A DNA stretch of 64,000 nucleotides from Steromphala cineraria (lineage: Eukaryota > Mollusca > Gastropoda > Trochida > Trochidae). The notes below the pieces were generated by a model that was not told where the DNA came from, ran no database searches, and worked only from the letters and a program-made list of their open reading frames with translations. Position numbers and translations under genes: made by a program. This document shows positions 32,862 through 48,800 of this stretch, one piece after another (the stretch's first letter is position 1; each line of letters opens with the position of its first letter). The stretch spans positions 1,777,749 to 1,841,748 of the forward strand of contig OU744720.1 in NCBI GenBank assembly GCA_916613615.1. The letters are read 5' to 3'.

Positions 32862-35800
32862 AGAGTTAACTTCCTACCACATAATAATCCTACTACTACT
32901 CATTATTAACAGTTAACTTCCTACCACATAATAATCCTACTACTCATCATTAACAGTTAACTTCCTGCCACATAATAATCCTACTACTACTCATTATTAA
33001 CAGTTAACTTCCTACCACATAATAATCCTACTACTCATCATTAACAGTTAACTTCCTACCACATAATAATCCTACTACTCATCATTAACAGTTAACTTCC
33101 TACCACATAATAATCCTACTACTCATCATTAACAGTTAACTTCCTACCACATAATAATCCTACTACTCATCATTAACAGTTAACTTCCTACCACATAATA
33201 ATCCTACTACTCATCATTAACAGTTAACTTCCTACCACATAATAATCCTACTACTCATCATTAACAGTTAACCTTCTACCACATAATAATCCTACTACTA
33301 CTCATTAACAGTTAACTTCCTACCACATAATAATCCTACTACTCATCATTAAGAGTTAACTTCCTACCACATAATAATCCTACTACTACTCATTATTAAC
33401 AGTTAACTTCCTACCACATAATAATCCTACTACTCATCATTAACAGTTAACTTCCTGCCACATAATAATCCTACTACTACTCATTATTAACAGTTAACTT
33501 CCTACCACATAATAATCCTACTACTCATCATTAACAGTTAACTTTCTACCACATAATAATCCTACTACTCATTATTAACAGTTAACTTCCTACCACATAA
33601 TAATCCTACTACTCATCATTAACAGTTAACTTCCTACCACATAATAATCCTACTACTACTCATTATTAACAGTTAACTTCCTACCACATAATAATCCTAC
33701 TACTCATCATTAACAGTTAACTTCCTACCACATAATAATCCTACTACTCACCATTAACAGTTAACTTCCTACCACATAATAATCCTACTACTACTCATCA
33801 TTAACAGTTAACTTCCTACCACATAATAATCCTACTACTCATCATTAACAGTTAACTTCCTACCACATAATAATCCTACTACTCATCATTAACAGTTAAC
33901 TTCCTACCACATAATAATCCTACTACTCATCATTAACAGTTAACTTCCTACCACATAATAATCCTACTACTCATCATTAACAGTTAACTTCCTACCACAT
34001 AATAATCCTACTACTCATCATTAACAGTTAACCTCCTACCACATAATAATCCTACTACTCATCATTAACAGTTAACCTCCTACCACATAATAATCCTACT
34101 ACTCATCATTAACAGTTAACTTCCTACCACATAATAATCCTACTACTCATCATTAACAGTTAACTTCCTACCACATAATAATCCTACTACTCATCAGTTA
34201 ACTTCCTGCCACATAATAATCCTACTACTCATCATTTACAGTTAACTTCCTACCACATAATAATCCTACTACTCATCATTAACAGTTAACTTCCTACCAC
34301 ATAATAATCCTACTACTCATCATTAACAGTTAACCTCCTACCACATAATAATCCTACTACTCATCATTAACAGTTAACCTCCTACCACATAATAATCCTA
34401 CTACTCATCATTAACAGTTAACCTCCTACCACATAATAATCCTACTACTCATCATTAACAGTTAACTTCCTACAACATAATAATCCTACTACTCATCATT
34501 AACAGTTAACTTCCTACCACATAATAATCCTACTACTCATCATTAACAGTTAACCTCCTGCCACATAATAATCCTACTACTCATCATTAACAGTTAACTT
34601 CCTACCACATAATAATCCTACTACTACTCATTATTAACAGTTAACTTCCTACCACATAATAATCCTACTACTCATCATTAACAGTTAACTTCCTGCCACA
34701 TAATAATCCTTCTACTCATCATTAACAGTTAACTTCCTACCACATAATAATCCTACTACTACTCATTATTAACAGTTAACTTCCTACCACATAATAATCC
34801 TACTACTCATCATTAACAGTTAACTTCCTACCACATAATAATCCTACTACTCATCATTAACAGTTAACTTCCTACCACATAATAATCCTACTACTCATCA
34901 TTAACAGTTAACTTCCTACCACATAATAATCCTACTACTCATCATTAACAGTTAACTTCCTACCACATAATAATCCTACTACTCATCATTAACAGTTAAC
35001 TTCCTACCACATAATAATCCTACTACTCATCATTAACAGTTAACTTCCTACCACATAATAATCCTACTACTCATCATTAACAGTTAACTTCCTACCACAT
35101 AATAATCCTACTACTCATCATTAACAGTTAACCTTCTACCACATAATAATCCTACTACTACTCATTAACAGTTAACTTCCTACCACATAATAATCCTACT
35201 ACTCATCATTAACAGTTAACTTCCTACCACATAATAATCCTACTACTACTCATTATTAACAGTTAACTTCCTACCACATAATAATCCTACTACTCATCAT
35301 TAACAGTTAACTTCCTGCCACATAATAATCCTACTACTACTCATTATTAACAGTTAACTTCCTACCACATAATAATCCTACTACTCATCATTAACAGTTA
35401 ACTTCCTACCACATAATAATCCTACTACTCATTATTAACAGTTAACTTCCTACCACATAATAATCCTACTACTCATCATTAACAGTTAACTTCCTACCAC
35501 ATAATAATCCTACTACTACTCATTATTAACAGTTAACTTCCTACCACATAATAATCCTACTACTCATCATTAACAGTTAACTTCCTACCACATAATAATC
35601 CTACTACTCACCATTAACAGTTAACTTCCTACCACATAATAATCCTACTACTACTCATCATTAACAGTTAACTTCCTACCACATAATAATCCTACTACTC
35701 ATCATTAACAGTTAACTTCCTACCACATAATAATCCTACTACTCATCATTAACAGTTAACTTCCTACCACATAATAATCCTACTACTCATCATTAACAGT

Positions 35801-37700
35801 TAACTTCCTACCACATAATAATCCTACTACTCATCATTAACAGTTAACTTCCTACCACATAATAATCCTACTACTCATCATTAACAGTTAACCTCCTACC
35901 ACATAATAATCCTACTACTCATCATTAACAGTTAACCTCCTACCACATAATAATCCTACTACTCATCATTAACAGTTAACTTCCTACCACATAATAATCC
36001 TACTACTCATCATTAACAGTTAACTTCCTACCACATAATAATCCTACTACTCATCATTAACAGTTAACTTCCTACCACATAATAATCCTACTACTCATCA
36101 GTTAACTTCCTGCCACATAATAATCCTACTACTCATCATTTACAGTTAACTTCCTACCACATTATAATCCTACTACTCATCATTAACAGTTAACTTCCTA
36201 CCACATAATAATCCTACTACTCATCATTAACAGTTAACTTCCTACCACATAATAATCCTACTACTCATCATTAACAGTTAACTTCCTACCACATAATAAT
36301 CCTACTACTCATCATTAACAGTTAACTTCCTACCACATAATAATCCTACTACTCATCATTAACAGTTAACTTCCTACCACATAATAATCCTACTACTCAT
36401 CATTAACAGTTAACTTCCTACCACATAATAATCCTACTACTCATCATTAACAGTTAACTTCCTACCACATAATAATCCTACTACTCATCATTAACAGTTA
36501 ACCTTCTACCACATAATAATCCTACTACTACTCATTAACAGTTAACTTCCTACCACATAATAATCCTACTACTCATCATTAACAGTTAACTTCCTACCAC
36601 ATAATAATCCTACTACTACTCATTATTAACAGTTAACTTCCTACCACATAATAATCCTACTACTCATCATTAACAGTTAACTTCCTGCCACATAATAATC
36701 CTACTACTACTCATTATTAACAGTTAACTTCCTACCACATAATAATCCTACTACTCATCATTAACAGTTAACTTCCTACCACATAATAATCCTACTACTC
36801 ATTATTAACAGTTAACTTCCTACCACATAATAATCCTACTACTCATCATTAACAGTTAACTTCCTACCACATAATAATCCTACTACTACTCATTATTAAC
36901 AGTTAACTTCCTACCACATAATAATCCTACTACTCATCATTAACAGTTAACTTCCTACCACATAATAATCCTACTACTCACCATTAACAGTTAACTTCCT
37001 ACCACATAATAATCCTACTACTACTCATCATTAACAGTTAACTTCCTACCACATAATAATCCTACTACTCATCATTAACAGTTAACTTCCTACCACATAA
37101 TAATCCTACTACTCATCATTAACAGTTAACTTCCTACCACATAATAATCCTACTACTCATCATTAACAGTTAACTTCCTACCACATAATAATCCTACTAC
37201 TCATCATTAACAGTTAACTTCCTACCACATAATAATCCTACTACTCATCATTAACAGTTAACCTCCTACCACATAATAATCCTACTACTCATCATTAACA
37301 GTTAACCTCCTACCACATAATAATCCTACTACTCATCATTAACAGTTAACTTCCTACCACATAATAATCCTACTACTCATCATTAACAGTTAACTTCCTA
37401 CCACATAATAATCCTACTACTCATCATTAACAGTTAACTTCCTACCACATAATAATCCTACTACTCATCAGTTAACTTCCTGCCACATAATAATCCTACT
37501 ACTCATCATTTACAGTTAACTTCCTACCACATTATAATCCTACTACTCATCATTAACAGTTAACTTCCTACCACATAATAATCCTACTACTCATCATTAA
37601 CAGTTAACCTCCTACCACATAATAATCCTACTACTCATCATTAACAGTTAACCTCCTACCACATAATAATCCTACTACTCATCATTAACAGTTAACCTCC
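32862..37700 (+). repeat. higher-order blocks with 490 and 1,370 bp offsets
   Basis: ATTAAGAGTTAAC occurs only at about 32859 and 33349 (490 bp, 11 monomers). CACATTATAATCC at 36161 and 37531 and CTCACCATTAACAG at 35611 and 36981 both give 1,370 bp (31 monomers). Confidence 0.7.
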
Positions 37701-40700
37701 TACCACATAATAATCCTACTACTCATCATTAACAGTTAACTTCCTACAACATAATAATCCTACTACTCATCATTAACAGTTAACTTCCTACCACATAATA
37801 ATCCTACTACTCATCATTAACAGTTAACTTCCTACCACATAATAATCCTACTACTCATCATTAACAGTTAACCTCCTACCACATAATAATCCTACTACTA
37901 CTCATTATTAACAGTTAACTTCCTACCACATAATAATCCTACTACTCATCATTAACAGTTAACTTCCTGCCACATAATAATCCTACTACTCATCATTAAC
38001 AGTTAACTTCCTACCACATAATAATCCTACTACTACTCATTATTAACAGTTAACTTCCTACCACATAATAATCCTACTACTCATCATTAACAGTTAACTT
38101 CCTACCACATAATAATCCTACTACTCATCATTAACAGTTAACTTCCTACCACATAATAATCCTACTACTCATCATTAACAGTTAACTTCCTACCACATAA
38201 TAATCCTACTACTCATCATTAACAGTTAACTTCCTACCACATAATAATCCTACTACTCATCAGTTAACTTCCTGCCACATAATAATCCTACTACTCATCA
38301 TTAACAGTTAACTTCCTACCACATAATAATCCTACTACTCATCATTAACAGTTAACCTCCTGCCACATAATAATCCTACTACTCATCATTAACAGTTAAC
38401 TTCCTACCACATAATAATCCTACTACTACTCATCATTAACAGTTAACTTCCTACCACATAATAATCCTACTACTCATCATTAACAGTTAACTTCCTGCCA
38501 CATAATAATCCTTCTACTCATCATTAACAGTTAACTTCCTACCACATAATAATCCTACTACTACTCATTATTAACAGTTAACTTCCTACCACATAATAAT
38601 CCTACTACTCATCATTAACAGTTAACTTCCTACCACATAATAATCCTACTACTCATCATTAACAGTTAACTTCCTACCACATAATAATCCTACTACTCAT
38701 CATTAACAGTTAACTTCCTACCACATAATAATCCTACTACTCATCATTAACAGTTAACTTCCTACCACATAATAATCCTACTACTCATTATTAACAGTTA
38801 ACCTCCTACCACATAATAATCCTACTACTCATCATTAACAGTTAACTTCCTACCACATAATAATCCTACTACTCATCATTAACAGTTAACTTCCTACCAC
38901 ATAATAATCCTTCTACTCATCATTAACAGTTAACCTTCTACCACATAATAATCCTACTACTACTCATTAACAGTTAACTTCCTACCACATAATAATCCTA
39001 CTACTCATCATTAACAGTTAACTTCCTACCACATAATAATCCTACTACTACTCATTATTAACAGTTAACTTCCTACCACATAATAATCCTACTACTCATC
39101 ATTAACAGTTAACTTCCTGCCACATAATAATCCTTCTACTCATCATTAACAGTTAACTTCCTACCACATAATAATCCTACTACTACTCATTATTAACAGT
39201 TAACTTCCTACCACATAATAATCCTACTACTCATCATTAACAGTTAACTTCCTACCACATAATAATCCTACTACTCATCATTAACAGTTAACCTCCTACC
39301 ACATAATAATCCTACTACTCATCATTAACAGTTAACTTCCTACCACATAATAATCCTACTACTCATCATTAACAGTTAACTTCCTACCACATAACAATCC
39401 TACTACTCATCATTAACAGTTAACTTCCTACCACATAATAATCCTACTACTCATCATTAACAGTTAACTTCCTACCACATAATAATCCTACTACTCATCA
39501 TTAACAGTTAACTTCCTACCACATAATAATCCTACTACTCATCATTAACAGTTAACCTTCTACCACATAATAATCCTACTACTACTCATTAACAGTTAAC
39601 TTCCTACCACATAATAATCCTACTACTCATCATTAACAGTTAACTTCCTACCACATAATAATCCTACTACTACTCATTATTAACAGTTAACTTCCTACCA
39701 CATAATAATCCTACTACTCATCATTAACAGTTAACTTCCTGCCACATAATAATCCTACTACTACTCATTATTAACAGTTAACTTCCTACCACATAATAAT
39801 CCTACTACTCATCATTAACAGTTAACTTCCTACCACATAATAATCCTACTACTCATTATTAACAGTTAACTTCCTACCACATAATAATCCTACTACTCAT
39901 CATTAACAGTTAACTTCCTACCACATAATAATCCTACTACTACTCATTATTAACAGTTAACTTCCTACCACATAATAATCCTACTACTCATCATTAACAG
40001 TTAACTTCCTACCACATAATAATCCTACTACTCACCATTAACAGTTAACTTCCTACCACATAATAATCCTACTACTACTCATCATTAACAGTTAACTTCC
40101 TACCACATAATAATCCTACTACTCATCATTAACAGTTAACTTCCTACCACATAATAATCCTACTACTCATCATTAACAGTTAACTTCCTACCACATAATA
40201 ATCCTACTACTCATCATTAACAGTTAACTTCCTACCACATAATAATCCTACTACTCATCATTAACAGTTAACTTCCTACCACATAATAATCCTACTACTC
40301 ATCATTAACAGTTAACCTCCTACCACATAATAATCCTACTACTCATCATTAACAGTTAACCTCCTACCACATAATAATCCTACTACTCATCATTAACAGT
40401 TAACTTCCTACCACATAATAATCCTACTACTCATCATTAACAGTTAACTTCCTACCACATAATAATCCTACTACTCATCATTAACAGTTAACTTCCTACC
40501 ACATAATAATCCTACTACTCATCAGTTAACTTCCTGCCACATAATAATCCTACTACTCATCATTTACAGTTAACTTCCTACCACATTATAATCCTACTAC
40601 TCATCATTAACAGTTAACTTCCTACCACATAATAATCCTACTACTCATCATTAACAGTTAACCTCCTACCACATAATAATCCTACTACTCATCATTAACA

Positions 40701-43700
40701 GTTAACCTCCTACCACATAATAATCCTACTACTCATCATTAACAGTTAACCTCCTACCACATAATAATCCTACTACTCATCATTAACAGTTAACTTCCTA
40801 CAACATAATAATCCTACTACTCATCATTAACAGTTAACTTCCTACCACATAATAATCCTACTACTCATCATTAACAGTTAACTTCCTACCACATAATAAT
40901 CCTACTACTCATCATTAACAGTTAACCTCCTACCACATAATAATCCTACTACTACTCATTATTAACAGTTAACTTCCTACCACATAATAATCCTACTACT
41001 CATCATTAACAGTTAACTTCCTGCCACATAATAATCCTACTACTCATCATTAACAGTTAACTTCCTACCACATAATAATCCTACTACTACTCATTATTAA
41101 CAGTTAACTTCCTACCACATAATAATCCTACTACTCATCATTAACAGTTAACTTCCTACCACATAATAATCCTACTACTCATCATTAACAGTTAACTTCC
41201 TACCACATAATAATCCTACTACTCATCATTAACAGTTAACTTCCTACCACATAATAATCCTACTACTCATCATTAACAGTTAACTTCCTACCACATAATA
41301 ATCCTACTACTCATCAGTTAACTTCCTGCCACATAATAATCCTACTACTCATCATTAACAGTTAACTTCCTACCACATAATAATCCTACTACTCATCATT
41401 AACAGTTAACCTCCTGCCACATAATAATCCTACTACTCATCATTAACAGTTAACTTCCTACCACATAATAATCCTACTACTACTCATCATTAACAGTTAA
41501 CTTCCTACCACATAATAATCCTACTACTCATCATTAACAGTTAACTTCCTGCCACATAATAATCCTTCTACTCATCATTAACAGTTAACTTCCTACCACA
41601 TAATAATCCTACTACTACTCATTATTAACAGTTAACTTCCTACCACATAATAATCCTACTACTCATCATTAACAGTTAACTTCCTACCACATAATAATCC
41701 TACTACTCATCATTAACAGTTAACTTCCTACCACATAATAATCCTACTACTCATCATTAACAGTTAACTTCCTACCACATAATAATCCTACTACTCATCA
41801 TTAACAGTTAACTTCCTACCACATAATAATCCTACTACTCATTATTAACAGTTAACCTCCTACCACATAATAATCCTACTACTCATCATTAACAGTTAAC
41901 TTCCTACCACATAATAATCCTACTACTCATCATTAACAGTTAACTTCCTACCACATAATAATCCTTCTACTCATCATTAACAGTTAACCTTCTACCACAT
42001 AATAATCCTACTACTACTCATTAACAGTTAACTTCCTACCACATAATAATCCTACTACTCATCATTAACAGTTAACTTCCTACCACATAATAATCCTACT
42101 ACTACTCATTATTAACAGTTAACTTCCTACCACATAATAATCCTACTACTCATCATTAACAGTTAACTTCCTGCCACATAATAATCCTACTACTACTCAT
42201 TATTAACAGTTAACTTCCTACCACATAATAATCCTACTACTCATCATTAACAGTTAACTTCCTACCACATAATAATCCTACTACTCATTATAAACAGTTA
42301 ACTTCCTACCACATAATAATCCTACTACTCATCATTAACAGTTAACTTCCTACCACATAATAATCCTACTACTAGTCATTATTAACAGTTAACTTCCTAC
42401 CACATAATAATCCTACTACTCATCATTAACAGTTAACTTCCTACCACATAATAATCCTACTACTCACCATTAACAGTTAACTTCCTACCACATAATAATC
42501 CTACTACTACTCATCATTAACAGTTAACTTCCTACCACATAATAATCCTACTACTCATCATTAACAGTTAACTTCCTACCACATAATAATCCTACTACTC
42601 ATCATTAACAGTTAACTTCCTACCACATAATAATCCTACTACTCATCATTAACAGTTAACTTCCTACCACATTATAATCCTACTACTCATCATTAACAGT
42701 TAACTTCCTACCACATAATAATCCTACTACTCATCATTAACAGTTAACCTCCTACCACATAATAATCCTACTACTCATCATTAACAGTTAACCTCCTACC
42801 ACATAATAATCCTACTACTCATCATTAACAGTTAACTTCCTACCACATAATAATCCTACTACTCATCATTAACAGTTAACTTCCTACCACATAATAATCC
42901 TACTACTCATCATTAACAGTTAACTTCCTACCACATAATAATCCTACTACTCATCATTAACAGTTAACTTCCTACCACATAATAATCCTACTACTCATCA
43001 TTAACAGTTAATTTCCTACCACATAATAATCCTACTACTACTCATCATTAACAGTTAACTTCCTACCACATAATAATCCTACTACTCATCATTAACAGTT
43101 AACTTCCTACCACATAATAATCCTACTACTCATCATTAACAGTTAACTTCCTACCACATAATAATCCTACTACTCATCATTAACAGTTAACCTCCTACCA
43201 CATAATAATCCTACTACTCATCATTAACAGTTAACTTCCTACCACATAATAATCCTACTACTCATCATTAACAGTTAACCTCCTACCACATAATAATCCT
43301 ACTACTCATCATTAACAGTTAACCTCCTACCACATAATAATCCTACTACTCATCATTAACAGTTAACTTCCTACCACAAAATAATCCTACTACTCATCAT
43401 TAACAGTTAACTTCCTACCACATAATAATCCTACTACTCATCATTAACAGTTAACTTCCTACCACATAACAATCCTACTACTACTTATCATTAACAGTTA
43501 ACTTCCTACCACATAATAATCCTACTACTCATCATTAACAGTTAACTTCCTACCACATAATAATCCTACTACTCATCATTAACAGTTAACTTCCTACCAC
43601 ATAACAATCCTACTACTACTCATCATTAACAGTTAACTTCCTACCACATAATAATCCTACTACTCATCATTAACAGTTAACTTCCTACCACATAATAATC

Positions 43701-45830
43701 CTACTACTCATCATTAACAGTTAACCTCCTACCACATAATAATCCTACTACTCATCATTAACAGTTAACTTCCTACCACATAATAATCCTACTACTCATC
43801 ATTAACAGTTAACTTCCTACCACATAATAATCCTACTACTCATCATTAACAGTTAACCTCCTACCACATAATAATCCTACTACTCATCATTAACAGTTAA
43901 CTTCCTACCACATAATAATCCTACTACTCATCATTAACAGTTAACTTCCTACCACATAATAATCCTACTACTCATCATTAACAGTTAACTTCCTACCACA
44001 TAATAATCCTACTACTCATCATTAACAGTTAACTTCCTACCACATAATAATCCTACTACTACTCATCATTAACAGTTAACTTCCTACCACATAATAATCC
44101 TACTACTCATCATTAACAGTTAACTTCCTACCACATAATAATCCTACTACTACTCATTATTAACAGTTAACTTCCTACCACATAATAATCCTACTACTTA
44201 TCATTAACAGTTAACTTCCTACCATATAATAATCCTACTACTCATCATTAACAGTTAACTTCCTACCACATAATAATCCTACTACTCTACTACTCATCAT
44301 TAACAGTTAACTTCCTACCTCATAATAATCCTACTACTCATCATTAACAGTTAACTTCCTACCACATAATAATCCTACTACTCATCATTAACAGTTAACT
44401 TCCTACCACATAATAATCCTACTACTACTCATCATTAACAGTTAACTTCCTACCACATAATAATCCTACTACTCATCATTAACAGTTAACTTCCTACCAC
44501 ATAATAATCCTACTACTCATCATTAACAGTTAACTTCCTACCACATAATAATCCTACTACTCATCATTAACAGTTAACCTCCTACCACATAATAATCCTA
44601 CTACTCATCATTAACAGTTAACTTCCTACCACATAATAATCCTACTACTCATCATTAACAGTTAACCTCCTACCACATAATAATCCTACTACTCATCATT
44701 AACAGTTAACCTCCTACCACATAATAATCCTACTACTCATCATTAACAGTTAACTTCCTACCACATAATAATCCTACTACTCATCATTAACAGTTAACTT
44801 CCTACCACATAATAATCCTACTACTCATCATTAACAGTTAACTTCCTACCACATAACAATCCTACTACTACTTATCATTAACAGTTAACTTCCTACCACA
44901 TAATAATCCTACTACTCATCATTAACAGTTAACTTCCTACCACATAATAATCCTACTACTCATCATTAACAGTTAACTTCCTACCACATAACAATCCTAC
45001 TACTACTCATCATTAACAGTTAACTTCCTACCACATAATAATCCTACTACTCATCATTAACAGTTAACTTCCTACCACATAATAATCCTACTACTCATCA
45101 TTAACAGTTAACCTCCTACCACATAATAATCCTACTACTCATCATTAACAGTTAACTTCCTACCACATAATAATCCTACTACTCATCATTAACAGTTAAC
45201 TTCCTACCACATAATCATCCTACTACTCATCATTAACAGTTAACCTCCTACCACATAATAATCCTACTACTCATCATTAACAGTTAACTTCCTACCACAT
45301 AATAATCCTACTACTCATCATTAACAGTTAACCTCCTACCACATAATAATCCTACTACTCATCATTAACAGTTAACCTCCTACCACATAATAATCCTACT
45401 ACTCATCATTAACAGTTAACTTCCTACCACATAATAATCCTACTACTCATCATTAACAGTTAACTTCCTACCACATAATAATCCTACTACTCAGCATTAA
45501 CAGTTAACTTCCTACCACATAACAATCCTACTACTACTTATCATTAACAGTTAACTTCCTACCACATAATAATCCTACTACTCATCATTAACAGTTAACT
45601 TCCTACCACATAATAATCCTACTACTCATCATTAACAGTTAACTTCCTACCACATAACAATCCTACTACTACTCATCATTAACAGTTAACTTCCTACCAC
45701 ATAATAATCCTACTACTCATCATTAACAGTTAACTTCCTACCACATAATAATCCTACTACTCATCATTAACAGTTAACTTCCTACCACATAATAATCCTA
45801 CTACTCATCATTAACAGTTAACTTCCTACC

Positions 45831-48800
45831 ACATAATACTCCTACTACTCATCATTAACAGTTAACCTTCTACCACATAATAATCCTACTACTCATCATT
45901 AACAGTTAACTTCCTACCACATAATAATCCTACTACTCATCATTAACAGTTAACCTTCTACCACATAATAATCCTACTACTCATCATTAACAGTTAACTT
46001 CCTACCACATAATAATCCTACTACTAATCATCATTAACAGTTAACTTCCTACCACATAATAATCCTACTACTCATCATTAACAGTTAACCTCCTACCACA
46101 TAATAATCCTACTACTCATCATTAACAGTTAACCTCCTACCACATAATAATCCTACTACTCATCATTAACAGTTAACTTCCTACCACATAATAATCCTAC
46201 TACTAATCATCATTAACAGTTAACTTCCTACCACATAATAATCCTACTACTCATCATTAACAGTTAACCTCCTACCACATAATAATCCTACTACTCATCA
46301 TTAACAGTTAACTTCCTACCACATAATAATCCTACTACTACTCATCATTAACAGTTAACTTCCTACCACATAATAATCCTACTACTCATCATTAACAGTT
46401 AACTTCCTACCACATAATAATCCTACTACTCATCATTAACAGTTAACCTCCTACCACATAATAATCTTACTACTACTCATTATTAACAGTTAACTTCCTA
46501 CCACATAATAATCCTACTACTCATCATTAACAGTTAACTTCCTACCACATAATAATTCTACTACTCATCATTAACAGTTAACTTCCTACCACATAATAAT
46601 CCTACTACTCATCATTAACAGTTAACTTCCTACCACATAATAATCCTACTACTCATCATTAACAGTTAACCTCCTACCACATCATAATCCTACTACTCAT
46701 CATTAACAGTTAACCTCCTACCACATAATAATCCTACTACTACTCACCATTAACAGTTAACTTCCTACCACATAATAATCCTACTACTCATCATTAACAG
46801 TTAACTTCCTACCACATAATAATCCTACTACTCATCATTAACAGTTAACTTCCTACCACATAATAATCCTACTACTCATCATTAACAGTTAACTTCCTAC
46901 CACATAATAATCCTACTACTCATCATTAACAGTTAACTTCCTACCACATAATAATCCTACTACTCATCATTAACAGTTAACTTCCTACCACATAATAATC
47001 CTACTACTACTCATCATTAACAGTTAACTTCCTACCACATAATAATCCTACTACTCATCATTAACAGTTAACTTCCTACCACATAATAATCCTACTACTC
47101 ATCATTAACAGTTAACCTCCTACCACATAATAATCCTACTACTCATCATTAACAGTTAACTTCCTACCACATAATAATCCTACTACTCATCATTAACAGT
47201 TAACTTCCTACCACATAATAATCCTACTACTCATCATTAACAGTTAACTTCCTGCCACATAATAATCCTACTACTACTCACCATTAACAGTTAACTTCCT
47301 ACCACATAATAATCCTACTACTCATCATTAACAGTTAACCTCCTACCTCATAATAATCCTACTACTCATCATTAACAGTTAACCTCCTACCACATAATAA
47401 TCCTACTACTACTCATCATTAACAGTTAACTTCCTACCACATAATAATCCTACTACTCATCATTAACAGTTAACTTCCTACCACATAATAATCCTACTAC
47501 TCATCATTAACAGTTAACTTCCTACCACATAATAATCCTACTACTCATCATTAACAGTTAACTTCCTGCCACATAATAATCCTACTACTACTCACCATTA
47601 ACAGTTAACTTCCTACCACATAATAATCCTACTACTCATCATTAACAGTTAACCTCCTACCTCATAATAATCCTACTACTCATCATTAACAGTTAACTTC
47701 CTACCACATAATAATCCTACTACTCATCATTAACAGTTAACTTCCTACCACATAATAATCCTACTACTCATCATTAACAGTTAACCTCCTACCACATAAT
47801 AATCCTACTACTACTCATCATTAACAGTTAACTTCCTACCACATAATAATCCTACTACTCATCATTAACAGTTAACTTCCTACCACATAATAATCCTACT
47901 ACTCATCATTAACAGTTAACTTCCTACCACATAATAATCCTACTACTCATCATTAACAGTTAACCTCCTACCACATAATAATCCTACTACTACTCATCAT
48001 TAACAGTTAACTTCCTACCACATAATAATCCTACTACTCATCATTAACAGTTAACTTCCTACCACATAATAATCCTACTACTCATCATTAACAGTTAACT
48101 TTCTGCCACATAATAATCCTACTACTACTCACCATTAACAGTTAACTTCCTACCACATAATAATCCTACTACTCATCATTAACAGTTAACTTCCTGCCAC
48201 ATAATAATCCTACTACTACTCACCATTAACAGTTAACTTCCTACCACATAATAATCCTACCACTCATCATTAACAGTTAACTTCCTACCACATAATAATC
48301 CTACTACTCATCATTAACAGTTAACTTCCTACCACATAATAATCCTACTACTCATCATTAACAGTTAACCTCCTACCACATAATAATCCTACTACTACTC
48401 ACCATTAACAGTTAACTTCCTACCACATAATAATCCTACTACTCTACTACTCATCATAAACAGTTAACCTTCTACCACATAATAATCATACTACTTATCA
48501 TTAACAGTTAACTTCCTACAACATAATAATCTTACTACTCATCTTTAACAGTTAACTTCCTACCACATAATAATCCTACCACTCATCATTAACAGTTAAC
48601 TTCCTACCACATAATAATCCTACTACTCATCATTAACAGTTAACTTCCTACCTCATAATAATCCTACTACTAATCATCATTAACAGTTAACTTCCTACCA
48701 CATAATAATCCTACTACTCATCATTAACAGTTAACTTCCTACCACATAACAATCCTACTACTACTTATCATTAACAGTTAACTTCCTACCACATAATAAT